A stretch of DNA of 64,000 nucleotides from JBBQWR01 sp038210495 (GTDB lineage Bacteria; Planctomycetota; Planctomycetia; Pirellulales; DATAWG01). The notes below the pieces were generated by a model. That model ran no database searches, was not told where the DNA came from, and was given only the letters and a program-made list of their open reading frames with translations. The stretch spans positions 1 to 64,000 of the forward strand of contig JBBQWR010000006.1 of assembly GCA_038210495.1 (NCBI GenBank). Direction: 5' to 3'. Position 1 is the stretch's first letter. Every line of letters begins with the position of its first letter. This document shows positions 52,065 through 61,337 of the stretch, in pieces. Both the position numbers and the translations under genes were made by a program.

Positions 52065-53852
52065 ATGCCCGACATCGTAAATATCGCCGGCTATCAATTC
52101 GTGCCGCTATCCGAATTGCCCACGCTGCGCTCGCGGCTACTGACTCAATGTAAAGCGTGGCAATTGCGGGGCACGATCTTAATCAGTCCCGAGGGAATCA
52201 ATCTGTGTGTGGCTGGCGGCCGCCGCGAGATTGATTCACTGCTCGACCAACTGCGATCGATTCCGGGTCTCGCGGGATTCAGCCCCAAGGTCAGCATCAG
52301 CAGCGGCCAGCCATTCAACCGAATGCTGGTCCGGATCAAGCGCGAGATCATCGCCTTCGGCGTGCCAGGAATCGAGCCAGCCAAGCGAACGTCGCCGAAA
52401 CTGTCGCCGCGCGAGCTCAAGCGTTGGCTTGACGAGGGGCGACCGATCGCGCTGCTCGATACGCGAAACAATTACGAAGTCAAGCTCGGCGCCTTTGACG
52501 GAGCGGTGACGCTCGGCATCGATCACTTTCGAGATTTTCCGGCTGCCATCGACCGTTTACCCGCCGAACTCAAGCAGCGACCGATCGTGATGTATTGCAC
52601 GGGCGGCATTCGCTGCGAAAAGGCCGGGCCTTACATGGAGCGAGAGGGTTTCGAACAGATTTTCCAACTGGATGGAGGAATCCTCAAATATTTCGAAGAG
52701 TGCGGCGGCGAGCACTATACGGGCGAGTGTTTTGTGTTCGACCAGCGAGTCGGCGTCGATCCGAACTTAGCCGAAACGGATAACGCCCAGTGCTTCAATT
52801 GTTTGTCGCCGCTGTCTGTCGCCGATCAACAAGACCCGCGGTATGTCGTAGGCCAATCGTGTCCGTTTTGCTTTTTGACCGATGCCGAGCGGATGACTCG
52901 CGCGATTGCGGAGCGCCATTTGGCGATCGCTCGGGCGACAACTCCGTTACCGGGAAGCGAGCCATACGACAACTATCGGCCGGTGAATATTCCGGCCAAG
53001 CACGACGGTCAGACGCTGCTCGAAACGTTGTGTGGCGTCTTCTCGCATCTTTCGGTGGAGCATTGGCGGCCGCGATTTGCCGAGCAACTCCTGTTGGACG
53101 GCGATCGCAATCCGGTGACTGCCCAGCACGTCGTGCGAGCCGGCGAGCGGTATTTGAATCGACTGCCGGCCACCTCGGAGCCGGATGTCAATGTTGCGAT
53201 TCGCGTGTTGCATGAAGACGCGGCGATCGTCGTGCTCGACAAGCCGGCCCCGTTGCCATTGCACCCATCGGGACGGTTCAATCGCAATTCGCTGCAATCG
53301 ATTTTGAACGCGGTGTACCGCCCGCAGAAACTGCGGCCCGTGCATCGGCTGGACGCCAACACGACGGGCGTCGTGGTCTTCGCGCGGACACGGCATTTCG
53401 CGAGCCAGTTGCAGCCGCAATTCGCCGCCGGAAAAGTCGAGAAACTCTATCTGGCGCGGATCCAAGGACATCCGCCTAATAGCCGGTTTGCGTGCGATGC
53501 GCCGATCGGCAGCAGCGCGGTCGATCTAGGCGGCCGTGACATCGACGAGCAGGGCTTGGCCGCCCGAACGGAGTTTTGCTTGCTCCACAAATTTGCGGAT
53601 GGCACATCGCTCGTCGAAGCTCGGCCGATCACGGGCCGGACGAACCAAATCCGCATCCATCTATGGCATCTCGGCTGGCCGGTCCTCGGTGAGCAAGCGT
53701 ATCTGACGACCGAGCGAATGGGCCAGACGCAGACTCACAGCCTGGGTGATCCGCCGTTGTGCCTGCATGCGCGGCGCATCACGTTCAATCATCCCTTGAC
53801 GCACGAGCGGGCGACGTTCGAGAGCCCGCTGCCCTCTTGGGCGGAAATCTAA
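52065..53852 (+). CDS. fusion of tRNA uridine hydroxylase (TrhO) and RluA-family pseudouridine synthase
   Basis: A 595-residue RNA-modifying protein. Residues 1-290 are TrhO/YceA: an acylphosphatase-like first domain, then a rhodanese domain with active-site Cys178 in CTGGIRCEKAG and a Cys-rich end (CFNCLSP, CPFCF). TrhO makes 5-hydroxyuridine at the tRNA wobble position. Residues 330-595 are a pseudouridine synthase: an S4-like stretch, then HRLDANTTG with catalytic Asp430 and RTNQIRIHLWHLGWPVLGE. The start at ATG 52065 gives the normal TrhO amino terminus. Both halves look intact. It is divergent from the redox operon and has no co-directional partner nearby. Confidence 0.9.
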   Translation: MPDIVNIAGYQFVPLSELPTLRSRLLTQCKAWQLRGTILISPEGINLCVAGGRREIDSLLDQLRSIPGLAGFSPKVSISSGQPFNRMLVRIKREIIAFGVPGIEPAKRTSPKLSPRELKRWLDEGRPIALLDTRNNYEVKLGAFDGAVTLGIDHFRDFPAAIDRLPAELKQRPIVMYCTGGIRCEKAGPYMEREGFEQIFQLDGGILKYFEECGGEHYTGECFVFDQRVGVDPNLAETDNAQCFNCLSPLSVADQQDPRYVVGQSCPFCFLTDAERMTRAIAERHLAIARATTPLPGSEPYDNYRPVNIPAKHDGQTLLETLCGVFSHLSVEHWRPRFAEQLLLDGDRNPVTAQHVVRAGERYLNRLPATSEPDVNVAIRVLHEDAAIVVLDKPAPLPLHPSGRFNRNSLQSILNAVYRPQKLRPVHRLDANTTGVVVFARTRHFASQLQPQFAAGKVEKLYLARIQGHPPNSRFACDAPIGSSAVDLGGRDIDEQGLAARTEFCLLHKFADGTSLVEARPITGRTNQIRIHLWHLGWPVLGEQAYLTTERMGQTQTHSLGDPPLCLHARRITFNHPLTHERATFESPLPSWAEI

Positions 53853-54016
53853 ATCCAGCGGGGTCGGTGGCCCCTGCATTCCGAAGAGTAGGGGCTATAT
53901 TCTTGCCCGACCCGCTGTAACAAAATCGCCCTGCTCACGCTGAGCTTGATAGAGGACGAGCAAACGACTCGCCAAAAACAATCTAACGGCTTATCGCAGA
54001 AAGAGTTGGCGCCATT

Positions 54017-54592
54017 ATGTACCGTTCCGCAAGTTTGATCCTGACCTTGGTTTTCAGCGTCTGTGCCTTCCAAGTCACTTCTTCGGCTCATGCCGCCAGC
54101 CCCAAGAACAAGGCCGGCAGCCTTAGCTCCGCCAAGACTTATCAAAAGCAAACGCCGCCCAAGACCAAGCCGACCATCGACCCAATCAAAAGCCAATCGA
54201 CCATGAACGGTCTGAATGGCTCTAAGGACAAAGGGAGCATCGATCCGGGTTATTTTGGTCCGACCAAACCGAGCTTCCCGGTCACCTTTGGGGGCAACCC
54301 GCCGCGTGGCCCGAGCGGTTCCGGATTCGGCGTAACCTTCGGCGGCAACCCGCCTCGCGGCCCGAGCCAACCGAGCGGCGACTGCCACAAGCACGACGGC
54401 TGCCACGACAATTGTCACGATCACGATAACTGCCACGACCGCGACTGCGGCCACTACTGTTACCACGACAACTGCCATCGCGACTGCGGCGCGTTCTGGG
54501 GCTGGATGGTTTCAAGCTACTACTGCCCTGACTACTGCTGCCCGGATTACTGCGGCGACTACGATTACGATTGCGAGAGCTCCTGCTGGTAA
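54017..54592 (+). CDS. exported Cys/His-rich protein
   Basis: A 191-residue protein. A signal peptide (LILTLVFSVCAFQVTSSAHA) is followed by a basic Lys/Ser/Pro linker, then a twice-repeated unit VTFGGNPPRGPS (about 90-117), then a carboxy-terminal 70 residues with 14 Cys and about nine His in patterns such as CHKHDGCHDNCH. The last 30 residues are Tyr/Asp/Cys-rich (YYCPDYCC). Metal binding or heavy disulfide cross-linking at the cell surface is suggested by composition; planctomycete cell walls are proteinaceous and Cys-rich. I know no named family. It has its own intergenic space on both sides and a hairpin downstream. Confidence 0.75.
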   Translation: MYRSASLILTLVFSVCAFQVTSSAHAASPKNKAGSLSSAKTYQKQTPPKTKPTIDPIKSQSTMNGLNGSKDKGSIDPGYFGPTKPSFPVTFGGNPPRGPSGSGFGVTFGGNPPRGPSQPSGDCHKHDGCHDNCHDHDNCHDRDCGHYCYHDNCHRDCGAFWGWMVSSYYCPDYCCPDYCGDYDYDCESSCW

Positions 54593-54630
54593 TGTGGCCG
54601 TCTAACTAAAACAATCGCATTCAAAAAACA

Positions 54631-54671
54631 ACAAACCGGGGACAGCCGCTAATGGGCTGTCTCCGGTCTGT
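54631..54671 (+). terminator. long hairpin after the Cys/His-rich gene
   Basis: CCGGGGACAGCC (54636-54647) pairs with GGCTGTCTCCGG (54655-54666) with one mismatch, and flanking ACAAA/TCTGT extend the stem. The loop is GCTAATG. No T run follows. It is the only visible terminator for the gene ending at 54592. The 54672-54930 stretch to hisA shows nothing else. Confidence 0.5.
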
Positions 54672-54930
54672 TGCGTTTGCAGGCGGAACGCGAGATTGCC
54701 AATTCTCTCCCAGACCCAATCTTTCCTAGCGAGGCGCTTGCAACGGCAAAATGGCTGTGCCATATTCAGCGTGTCTTTTCGAGGTGGGGTGGCGCTGGCT
54801 GGCGCCGGGCGTTCGATCCGGAATCAGGCGGAATTACCCGCGAAGTCGCAAGCGGCGCCAAGCGGTCGTTCGGCGGTCTCCTCTTGATGCTCTAGGCGCG
54901 TCGGCGGTTTGATTTTTGCGATAGGCAGTT

Positions 54931-55662
54931 ATGCAGATTTGGCCGGCTATCGATCTGCGTGGGGGCAAATGCGTTCGCCTTTTGCAGGGTGATTATCGCC
55001 GCGAACTGGTATTCGGCGAGGACCCGGCCGCGATGGCCCGGCGCTTGGTTGACGACGGGGCTCAGTTTTTGCATTTGGTCGATCTCGACGGCGCCCGCGA
55101 TGGGACGCCCACCAATCTGCCCAGCGTCCGAGCGATTTTGCAGGCCGTTTCGATCCCCTGCGAACTGGGCGGAGGCATTCGCGACGAGCAGACGATCTCC
55201 ACGCTGCTCGAACTGGGCCTATCGCGGCTGGTGGTTGGCACGCAGGCTTTGCGCGAGCGCGAGTGGTTCGTGAGCATGGCGCGGCGATTTCCGCAGCGAC
55301 TCGTGCTGGGAATTGACGCCCGCAATGGCCGGGTGGCGACCGATGGCTGGCTTGAGATCAGCACCACGTCGGCGGTCGAAATGGCCAAGCAATTCGAGGC
55401 CGAGCCGCTCGCCGCGCTAATCTATACCGATATCGCCACCGACGGGATGCTCGCCGGGCCGAATGTCGCCGCGATGCGCGAGATGCAACAGGCGGTCAAA
55501 CTGCCGGTGGTCGCCTCGGGCGGCGTGACGACGGCGGACGATGTCGCCCGGCTCGCCGCGATTCCGATGGCCGGTTGCATCGTGGGCCGGGCGCTGTATG
55601 AAAGACGATTGACGATCGCGGATGCGTTGCGCGCTGCGGACTCGGAAACATCGGTGAAATGA
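54931..55662 (+). CDS. hisA: phosphoribosylformimino-5-aminoimidazole carboxamide ribotide isomerase
   Basis: A 243-residue TIM-barrel enzyme of histidine synthesis that opens the ribose ring of ProFAR to give PRFAR. The catalytic acids are Asp8 (PAIDLRGGKCVRL) and Asp129 (LGIDARNG). The two phosphate-binding sites are seen as CELGGGIRD and VVASGGVTTADD. The sequence TDIATDGMLAGPN is typical of HisA as opposed to HisF. Length and start are normal. No other his gene is in the window, as is usual for genomes with scattered his genes. Confidence 0.95.
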   Translation: MQIWPAIDLRGGKCVRLLQGDYRRELVFGEDPAAMARRLVDDGAQFLHLVDLDGARDGTPTNLPSVRAILQAVSIPCELGGGIRDEQTISTLLELGLSRLVVGTQALREREWFVSMARRFPQRLVLGIDARNGRVATDGWLEISTTSAVEMAKQFEAEPLAALIYTDIATDGMLAGPNVAAMREMQQAVKLPVVASGGVTTADDVARLAAIPMAGCIVGRALYERRLTIADALRAADSETSVK

Positions 55663-55687
55663 TCCTGCAATTAGAAAGAATAACGGG

Positions 55688-55793
55688 GGGTGGCCGGGGT
55701 TCGCGCCGAAGGGAAGTCCCAGTGGCCTGCTGTCGGAGGTGAGACCACCCTCCGGGGTTTCGGCGAGTACGCCTCCAGCCTCGGGCGCCCCGG
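55688..55793 (+). repeat. dispersed repeat, family 2, long form
   Basis: About 105 bases collinear with 36811-36913 (GGGTGGCCGGGGTTCGCGCC, then CGAAGGGAAG, ending GCCTCCAGCCTCGGGCGCCC). It ends about 60 bases before the start of the EF-G-like gene, so promoter elements of that gene may be within it. Confidence 0.75.
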
Positions 55794-55853
55794 CGTCCAA
55801 TGAATAGTCGCATTTCGGCTTTCACCCTCTACCGAGAACAAAGAGCCACGATC

Positions 55854-57956
55854 ATGTCCAACTACAAGATCGAGAATATTCGCAACTTTGCTCTCTGCGG
55901 CCACGGGTCGGCCGGCAAAACGACCTTGGCCGACAAAATGCTGACCGTCACGGGCACGATCGCTCGGCCGGCCAGTGTCGACGATGGAACCAGCGTCTGC
56001 GATTTTGACGAAATCGCCAAGGCCCATCACTACTCCGTCGAATCGGCCGTCGTGCATTTCGAATATGCCGGCAAGAAGTTCAACGTGATCGACACGCCCG
56101 GCTACCCCGATTTCATCGGTCAGGCGATCGGCGCACTTTCGGCCGTCGAAACCGCCGCGATCGTCGTCAACGCGCACTCGGGCATCGAAGTCAATACCCG
56201 CCGGATGTTCAGCGAGGCGGGCAAGGCGGGCTGCGGGCGGGTGATCGTGATCAACAAGATGGATGCGGACAACATCGATTTTCCGGGGCTGCTCGAGTCG
56301 CTGAAGTCGCTGTTCGGCAAAGCGTGTATCCCGGTGAATTTGCCGATCGGCGTGGGACGCGATTTCAAAGGCGTCGTCAGCACGCTGCGGCCCATCGCCG
56401 TCGTGCCGCCCGGAGTGGTCGGAGATCCCAATGCCGTGAATAAGCTCCTGATCGAATCGATCGTCGAGGTGGACGACGAGGTGATGGCCCGATATTTCGA
56501 AGGCACGCTGCCGACCGAAGAGGAACTGCCGCGGCTGATCGACGAGGCGATCGTGCAGGGCAATCTCATCCCCGTCGTCTGTGTCGCCGAAAAATCGGAG
56601 ATCGGGCTGAAGGAACTTTTGGACGTCTTCGCGCTGTGCGACCTGCCGCCGGACAAAGTGCTGCGCAAAGCGATCAACGAAGCGGGGGAGGAGTCCCTTA
56701 TCGCGCCCGATCCGGACGGCCCGCTGGTGGCGCAGGTGTTCAAAACGCGAATCGACCCCTTCGTCCAGAAGGTCAGCTATCTGCGCGTGTACAGCGGCAC
56801 GCTCAAGAAAGACGACAACGTGCATATTTCCGGAGGCCGGAAGAACATCAAGATCGGCCCCCTGCTTGAGGTGCAAGGCAGCGAGACTCATGTCGTCGAT
56901 TCGGCCGGGCCCGGCGACATTGTCGCGATCGCCAAAACTGAGGACCTGCATACGGGAACGACGCTTGGCCCCTTCACGATGCCGCCGATCAAATACCCGC
57001 GTCCGATGGTTAGCCTGGCGGCGACTCCCAAGAGCCGGGGGGACGAAGCCAAACTGTCGGGCGCGCTGCACAAGATCGTCGAGGAGGATCCGACATTCCA
57101 CATCGACCGCGATCCTCAGACGAAAGAACTGGTCATGACCGGGATGAGCGAGCTCCATCTGTCGGTCGTCCGCGAGCGTTTGAAAAAACGGGACAAGGTC
57201 GACATCGACACTAAAGAACCAAAAATCCCCTACCGCGAAACGATCCAGGCGAAGGCCGAGGGAAGCTACCGCCACAAGAAGCAGTCGGGCGGTCGTGGAC
57301 AATTCGGCGAAGTGCATATCCGCGTTTACCCATTTCCTCATGGGACCGACCCAGAAACGTTTTGCACCAAAAACCGTTTTCCCTCGATGCGGCATTATCA
57401 TTTCGATCCGAAGAACAACTTTCTCTGGGTCGATTCGATCGTCGGCGGAAGTATTCCGAACAATTTTCTGCCCGCGATCGAAAAGGGTTTCAAAGAGCGA
57501 ATGGAGCGCGGGATCATCGCCGGTCACCAAGCGCAGGACGTGTGCGCCGAGGTGCATTTCGGAAAGTATCACGATGTCGATAGCTCGGAAGCCGCGTTCA
57601 AGATCGCCGGCTCGATGGCCCTGCGAAATGTTTTTCAACAGGCCAAGCCGGCGCTGCTCGAGCCGATTGTGACGCTGCACATCACGGCTCCGAGCGATAA
57701 GCTGGGGGACATCACCAGCGATCTATCGGGCCGACGGGGGCGGGTCGCCGGCATGGAATCGGCCGGTGGCGATCTGCAAACGGTGATTGCGATGGCGCCG
57801 CTGGCGGAAGTCACGACATACGCCCGCAATCTGTCGAGCATTACCGGTGGGCAGGGGAGTTTTACGATGGAATTCAGTCACTATGACGTGGTTCCGGGGA
57901 ATATTCAACGCGACATCATCGAGCGGGCAGTGCTGCATCCGGAGGAAGATGAATGA
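55854..57956 (+). CDS. elongation factor G-like GTPase (EF-G2 / FusA2 type)
   Basis: A 700-residue five-domain translational GTPase. ATG 55854 is chosen. P-loop GHGSAGKTT, NKMD and DTPGYPDF are present; the last has Tyr where canonical EF-G and EF-Tu have the catalytic His (DTPGH). Switch I (VCDFDEIAKAHHYSVESAVV) lacks the ERGITI sequence of translocating EF-G and resembles the FusA2/EF-G2 group. Domain IV has RHKKQSGGRGQFGEV, as in EF-G. The main fusA is presumably elsewhere, beside ribosomal protein genes. EF-G2 proteins bind ribosomes, but their role in translation is unsettled. hisA precedes it but is separated by a repeat. Confidence 0.9.
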   Translation: MSNYKIENIRNFALCGHGSAGKTTLADKMLTVTGTIARPASVDDGTSVCDFDEIAKAHHYSVESAVVHFEYAGKKFNVIDTPGYPDFIGQAIGALSAVETAAIVVNAHSGIEVNTRRMFSEAGKAGCGRVIVINKMDADNIDFPGLLESLKSLFGKACIPVNLPIGVGRDFKGVVSTLRPIAVVPPGVVGDPNAVNKLLIESIVEVDDEVMARYFEGTLPTEEELPRLIDEAIVQGNLIPVVCVAEKSEIGLKELLDVFALCDLPPDKVLRKAINEAGEESLIAPDPDGPLVAQVFKTRIDPFVQKVSYLRVYSGTLKKDDNVHISGGRKNIKIGPLLEVQGSETHVVDSAGPGDIVAIAKTEDLHTGTTLGPFTMPPIKYPRPMVSLAATPKSRGDEAKLSGALHKIVEEDPTFHIDRDPQTKELVMTGMSELHLSVVRERLKKRDKVDIDTKEPKIPYRETIQAKAEGSYRHKKQSGGRGQFGEVHIRVYPFPHGTDPETFCTKNRFPSMRHYHFDPKNNFLWVDSIVGGSIPNNFLPAIEKGFKERMERGIIAGHQAQDVCAEVHFGKYHDVDSSEAAFKIAGSMALRNVFQQAKPALLEPIVTLHITAPSDKLGDITSDLSGRRGRVAGMESAGGDLQTVIAMAPLAEVTTYARNLSSITGGQGSFTMEFSHYDVVPGNIQRDIIERAVLHPEEDE

Positions 57957-58372
57957 CGCGGAAAATGAAGAATGAAGAGTTTCTAAGCAATATTGAATCC
58001 CTAATGACGAATGACTAAGGCGGCAGCAGGGCGGCGCCAGAGTGGCGACGGGCCGCAGTGCCGCTAAGCATGTTATTGTCGGACCGGCGGCGGCGACTGC
58101 CTCGTTTCTAGCCCCTTCCGCCCCCGGCGGACGCGGAACGACCCCTAGCGCAGGACCCCTCTCCCTCACAATCGGCACGGATTATTCACAAGTGCGGGTT
58201 TTACTGTTTGCAACTCCGCGCTCAAAAGCACTGTCAGACTCGCATTCTCGGTTTATGATGGGTGAAGCCCATCGCCCCGCCCCAGCACGAGGCAGGGTCG
58301 CACGATGGTGGAACGCCGATGTCCGGATACTGGGAATTTGAAGTGGCCAGCCGGTGAATCGAGGGTCTTTCC
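57957..58372. other. intergenic region with a GACGAATGACTAAGG repeat
   Basis: Apart from AATGAAGAATGAAGAG and TAATGACGAATGACTAAGG near the left end (57960-58020), related to the element at 23222, I see nothing clear. A GAGGG at 58361 belongs to the next start codon. A promoter for the histidine kinase must lie here but none is convincing. Confidence 0.5.
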
Positions 58373-60904
58373 GTGGTGAACATGTCGCGAGTCGAACTCA
58401 AGGCCACGCTGAAAATTTTAAAGGGCGCGAACGTCGGCGAATGCTACATTCTTGGCCCCGATCAGACGGTTCTCGGGCGAGACGCCGCGTGTGACGTTGT
58501 GTTGCCGCGCTCCTCGATTTCTCGTCGACATGCCCAAATCGTTCGCGACGACGAGGGCTTCTATATCGAAGATCTCGCCAGCCTCAATGGGACGTTCGTC
58601 AATACTCATCGCCTGACCGAGCCCCAGCGCCTGCTCGGGGGCGAGCACATCCAGATCGACGAATTCCTGATCAGCTTCCGCATGGCGGGCGAGTTGGGCA
58701 GCGACGGCGACGGCGAAATCCAAACCGAGCGAGTCTCGCTTCCCCAGCCGGTGTCGCCCGATAACATTCGAGCCACGTTCGCCGGCGATTTTCAGGTGCT
58801 CACGGGCGCCAACTTGCGCAGCGAAGTCGGACCGCAAACAAAACTCAATGCGATTCTCGAACTGATCCGCAATGTTGGAGCGCCCCTGGAAACGGAGACC
58901 GTGCTGCAGCGGATTCTGGATACGCTTTTCCAAATTTTCCCGCAGGCCGATCGAGGGTACGTTTTTCTGGCCGGAGAAAAAGATCGGCGATTGACGCCGC
59001 ACGCGATCAAGCATCGCGTTTGCGAAGAACGACTCGGCGCTCCGACGATGGGGCCAACGACCGATTTGGTCGCGCGGCAGGTGATCGCTCAAGGCCAGGC
59101 CTTGCTCTGCGCGGTCGATCCGTGCGACGCGACGCTTCAAGACGACGGCGTACTGGCCGATCCGGTTCGAGCGATGATGGCCGTGCCGATCGTGTCCGCG
59201 ACCGACGCGGCGATTGGCGTGATCCAACTCGACACGGAGGACGCCGGCCGGCAGTTCATCGATCACGATTTGGATTTGCTCTCCTGCGTCGGCCGACTGG
59301 CCGGGCAGTTCATCGAGAACGCGCGCCAGATCGAGCGCAATCGCCGCGAAGCGATCGCCGCCCGGGAGCATACCGCGGCCGAGCGGGAACGTCGCTGGCT
59401 GCGAGCCGTGCTCGATATCTTGCCGGTCGGAGTGTTCATCGCGGACGCGCGAGGAAAGTTATTGGAGGCCAACCCCGAGGCCCGCGCGATCTGGGAGGGA
59501 GAAGCAAAGCAGTGCGAGTCGATCGAAGACTACGACAAGCACTTTCGGGCTTGGTGGCCCGGCGACATGCGGCCGGTGAAGTCGGAGGAATTTGGGCTGG
59601 CGCGAGCGCTAAGAACCGGGGAAGTCTGCCGCGGCGAAGAAATGGAAATCGAAACATTGGCCGGCAATCGGCGAACGACCCTCAATTACGCCGGCGCGAT
59701 TCGAGATGAAGATAGCTTGCTCGGCGCCGTCGCGGTCAACGTCGATATCACGGCTCGAAAGCAGGCGGAACTGGAACTCGCGCAGGCGAACCGCCGCAAG
59801 GACGAATTTCTGGCCATGCTGGGTCACGAGCTGCGCAATCCGCTCGCGCCGCTGCGCAGCGCGCTAGCCGTGATGAGCAAAGCCGATCTGGACGCCGATA
59901 CGCTCGAATGGGCCCGCCAACTCATGGAAAGGCAAGTGGAGCATATGGTTCGACTGGTCGACGATTTGCTCGATGTCTCGCGGATCGAGCGTGGAAAATT
60001 CGTGCTCCGCAAGGAACGCGTCGAATTGTCGCCGGTCATCGCTGGCGCGGTCGACGCTTGTCAGCCGCTGATCGCCTCATGCGGACATCAGCTCACGGTC
60101 TCCATTCCCAAGGAGCCGATTTGGTTCGACGCCGATCCGGTGCGGCTGACTCAGGTCGTGACGAATCTGCTCAACAACGCGGCCAAATATACCGAACGCG
60201 GCGGCCAAATCTGGTTGACCGCCGAGAGAATTAACGGCGAAATCGAAGTCGACATTCGCGACTCGGGGCTGGGGATTTGCGCGGATATGCTGCCGAGGAT
60301 TTTCGAGCCGTTCACGCAGGTCGATCAATCGCTCGACCGCTCGCAGGGAGGCTTGGGCATTGGCTTGAGTTTGGTCCGCACGATCGTCGAGTTGCATGGC
60401 GGCAAGGTATCGGCCGCCAGCGAGGGCACGGGTTTGGGAAGCGTGTTCTCGTTTCGGATCCCCGCGCCGACCGGCATCGCCGCGCCCAAATCGATTCCGC
60501 CCGCGCTGAAAGACGGCGCGATGACGCGACGCAAAGTATTGGTGGTCGACGATCAAGTCGGTCAGGCGCAAATTTTGGCGAAGCTATTCAGCACGATGTG
60601 GGGGCACGAGACCCTGACCGCTCACGACGGCCCCTCGGCGCTCGACATGATGCGCGGCGAGCGGCCCGATATCGTGCTGCTCGATATCGGTCTGCCGGGC
60701 ATGAACGGTTTCGAGGTGGCCGAGCACGTGCGCAGCGACCCGCAGTTTCGCGACACGCTGTTGGTGGCGCTCACCGGGTACGGACAAGAGGAAGATCAGC
60801 GGCGGAGCGAGCAGGCCGGCTTCGATTTGCACCTCGTAAAACCGCCCTCGGTGACGACGCTCAAAGAGCTGTTCGCTCATCCGAAGCTGACGAATCGCGA
60901 TTAG
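58373..60904 (+). CDS. hybrid histidine kinase, FHA-GAF-PAS-HisKA-HATPase-REC
   Basis: An 843-residue soluble sensor starting at GTG 58373 with GAGGG seven bases upstream; ATG 58382 is an alternative. The FHA domain (1-110: VLGRDAACDVVLPRS, SRRHAQIV, ASLNGTFVN) binds phosphothreonine. A GAF (155-310) and a PAS domain (345-465) follow, then HisKA with His485 in HELRNPLAP, HATPase (NLLNNAAKY, GGLGIGLSLVRTIVELH) and a receiver with Asp771 in VLLDIGLPGMNG. There is no membrane helix. FHA on a histidine kinase suggests input from Ser/Thr kinases, one of which is encoded at 30711. The core is similar to the kinase at 14244. Confidence 0.93.
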   Translation: MVNMSRVELKATLKILKGANVGECYILGPDQTVLGRDAACDVVLPRSSISRRHAQIVRDDEGFYIEDLASLNGTFVNTHRLTEPQRLLGGEHIQIDEFLISFRMAGELGSDGDGEIQTERVSLPQPVSPDNIRATFAGDFQVLTGANLRSEVGPQTKLNAILELIRNVGAPLETETVLQRILDTLFQIFPQADRGYVFLAGEKDRRLTPHAIKHRVCEERLGAPTMGPTTDLVARQVIAQGQALLCAVDPCDATLQDDGVLADPVRAMMAVPIVSATDAAIGVIQLDTEDAGRQFIDHDLDLLSCVGRLAGQFIENARQIERNRREAIAAREHTAAERERRWLRAVLDILPVGVFIADARGKLLEANPEARAIWEGEAKQCESIEDYDKHFRAWWPGDMRPVKSEEFGLARALRTGEVCRGEEMEIETLAGNRRTTLNYAGAIRDEDSLLGAVAVNVDITARKQAELELAQANRRKDEFLAMLGHELRNPLAPLRSALAVMSKADLDADTLEWARQLMERQVEHMVRLVDDLLDVSRIERGKFVLRKERVELSPVIAGAVDACQPLIASCGHQLTVSIPKEPIWFDADPVRLTQVVTNLLNNAAKYTERGGQIWLTAERINGEIEVDIRDSGLGICADMLPRIFEPFTQVDQSLDRSQGGLGIGLSLVRTIVELHGGKVSAASEGTGLGSVFSFRIPAPTGIAAPKSIPPALKDGAMTRRKVLVVDDQVGQAQILAKLFSTMWGHETLTAHDGPSALDMMRGERPDIVLLDIGLPGMNGFEVAEHVRSDPQFRDTLLVALTGYGQEEDQRRSEQAGFDLHLVKPPSVTTLKELFAHPKLTNRD

Positions 60905-60948
60905 ACAATCGCCGGACGATTCAACGCTCGATCTGTCGAGGCGCCTGG

Positions 60949-61311
60949 CTACAGTCGAACGCACGTTTCCGGCGGATCAAAATATAAATCCAGGCCGAGC
61001 CAAAAGCTTCTCGCGAACCGGAAAAATAGCAGCGGAAAGACGACGCAGAATCCCACGCAGGTCCACAGCAGCACGGTGGGCGAAATCACGTCCGTGAAAA
61101 AACCGGCGAAGTATCCGCCCGTCACCAACAGCGCCGTCAAACCGTAGTTAATGTAGATCGAGCCGAGGAAATAACCAGGCCCCCGATCGAACGTAAGACC
61201 GCAAGGGGCGCACTTGCCGTTCATCGCGAACCAATTGCGGAACATCCGCCCCTGACCGCACGCGGGGCATCGCAAGCGGCAGCTTCGGTACAGCACGGTC
61301 CGAAGTGTCAT
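60949..61311 (-). CDS. DUF983 membrane protein
   Basis: A 120-residue protein from ATG 61311. The amino terminus has two CxxC pairs (RCPACGQG and GKCAPCG), probably a zinc ribbon, joined to DRGPGYFLGSIYINYG, the hallmark of DUF983. Two membrane helices follow (about 53-72 and 75-95). Members often lie near respiratory-chain genes, but the role is unknown. Here it is between a hybrid kinase facing it and a DsbD-like gene upstream on the same strand, 116 bases away, with a repeat in the gap. Confidence 0.8.
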   Translation of the reverse strand: MTLRTVLYRSCRLRCPACGQGRMFRNWFAMNGKCAPCGLTFDRGPGYFLGSIYINYGLTALLVTGGYFAGFFTDVISPTVLLWTCVGFCVVFPLLFFRFARSFWLGLDLYFDPPETCVRL

Positions 61312-61337
61312 GGGGATGATTTTCTTATCCGAGCACC

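Noticed and set aside
54380..54480. Closely spaced TGCCAC / CACGA DNA repeats
   Set aside because: They encode the Cys/His-rich tail of the exported protein; repetition follows codons.
55671..57680. A 669-codon minus-strand ORF
   Set aside because: It lies antisense to the EF-G2 gene, which has all GTPase motifs. High GC content with codon-position bias opens long opposite frames; the translation has no domain.
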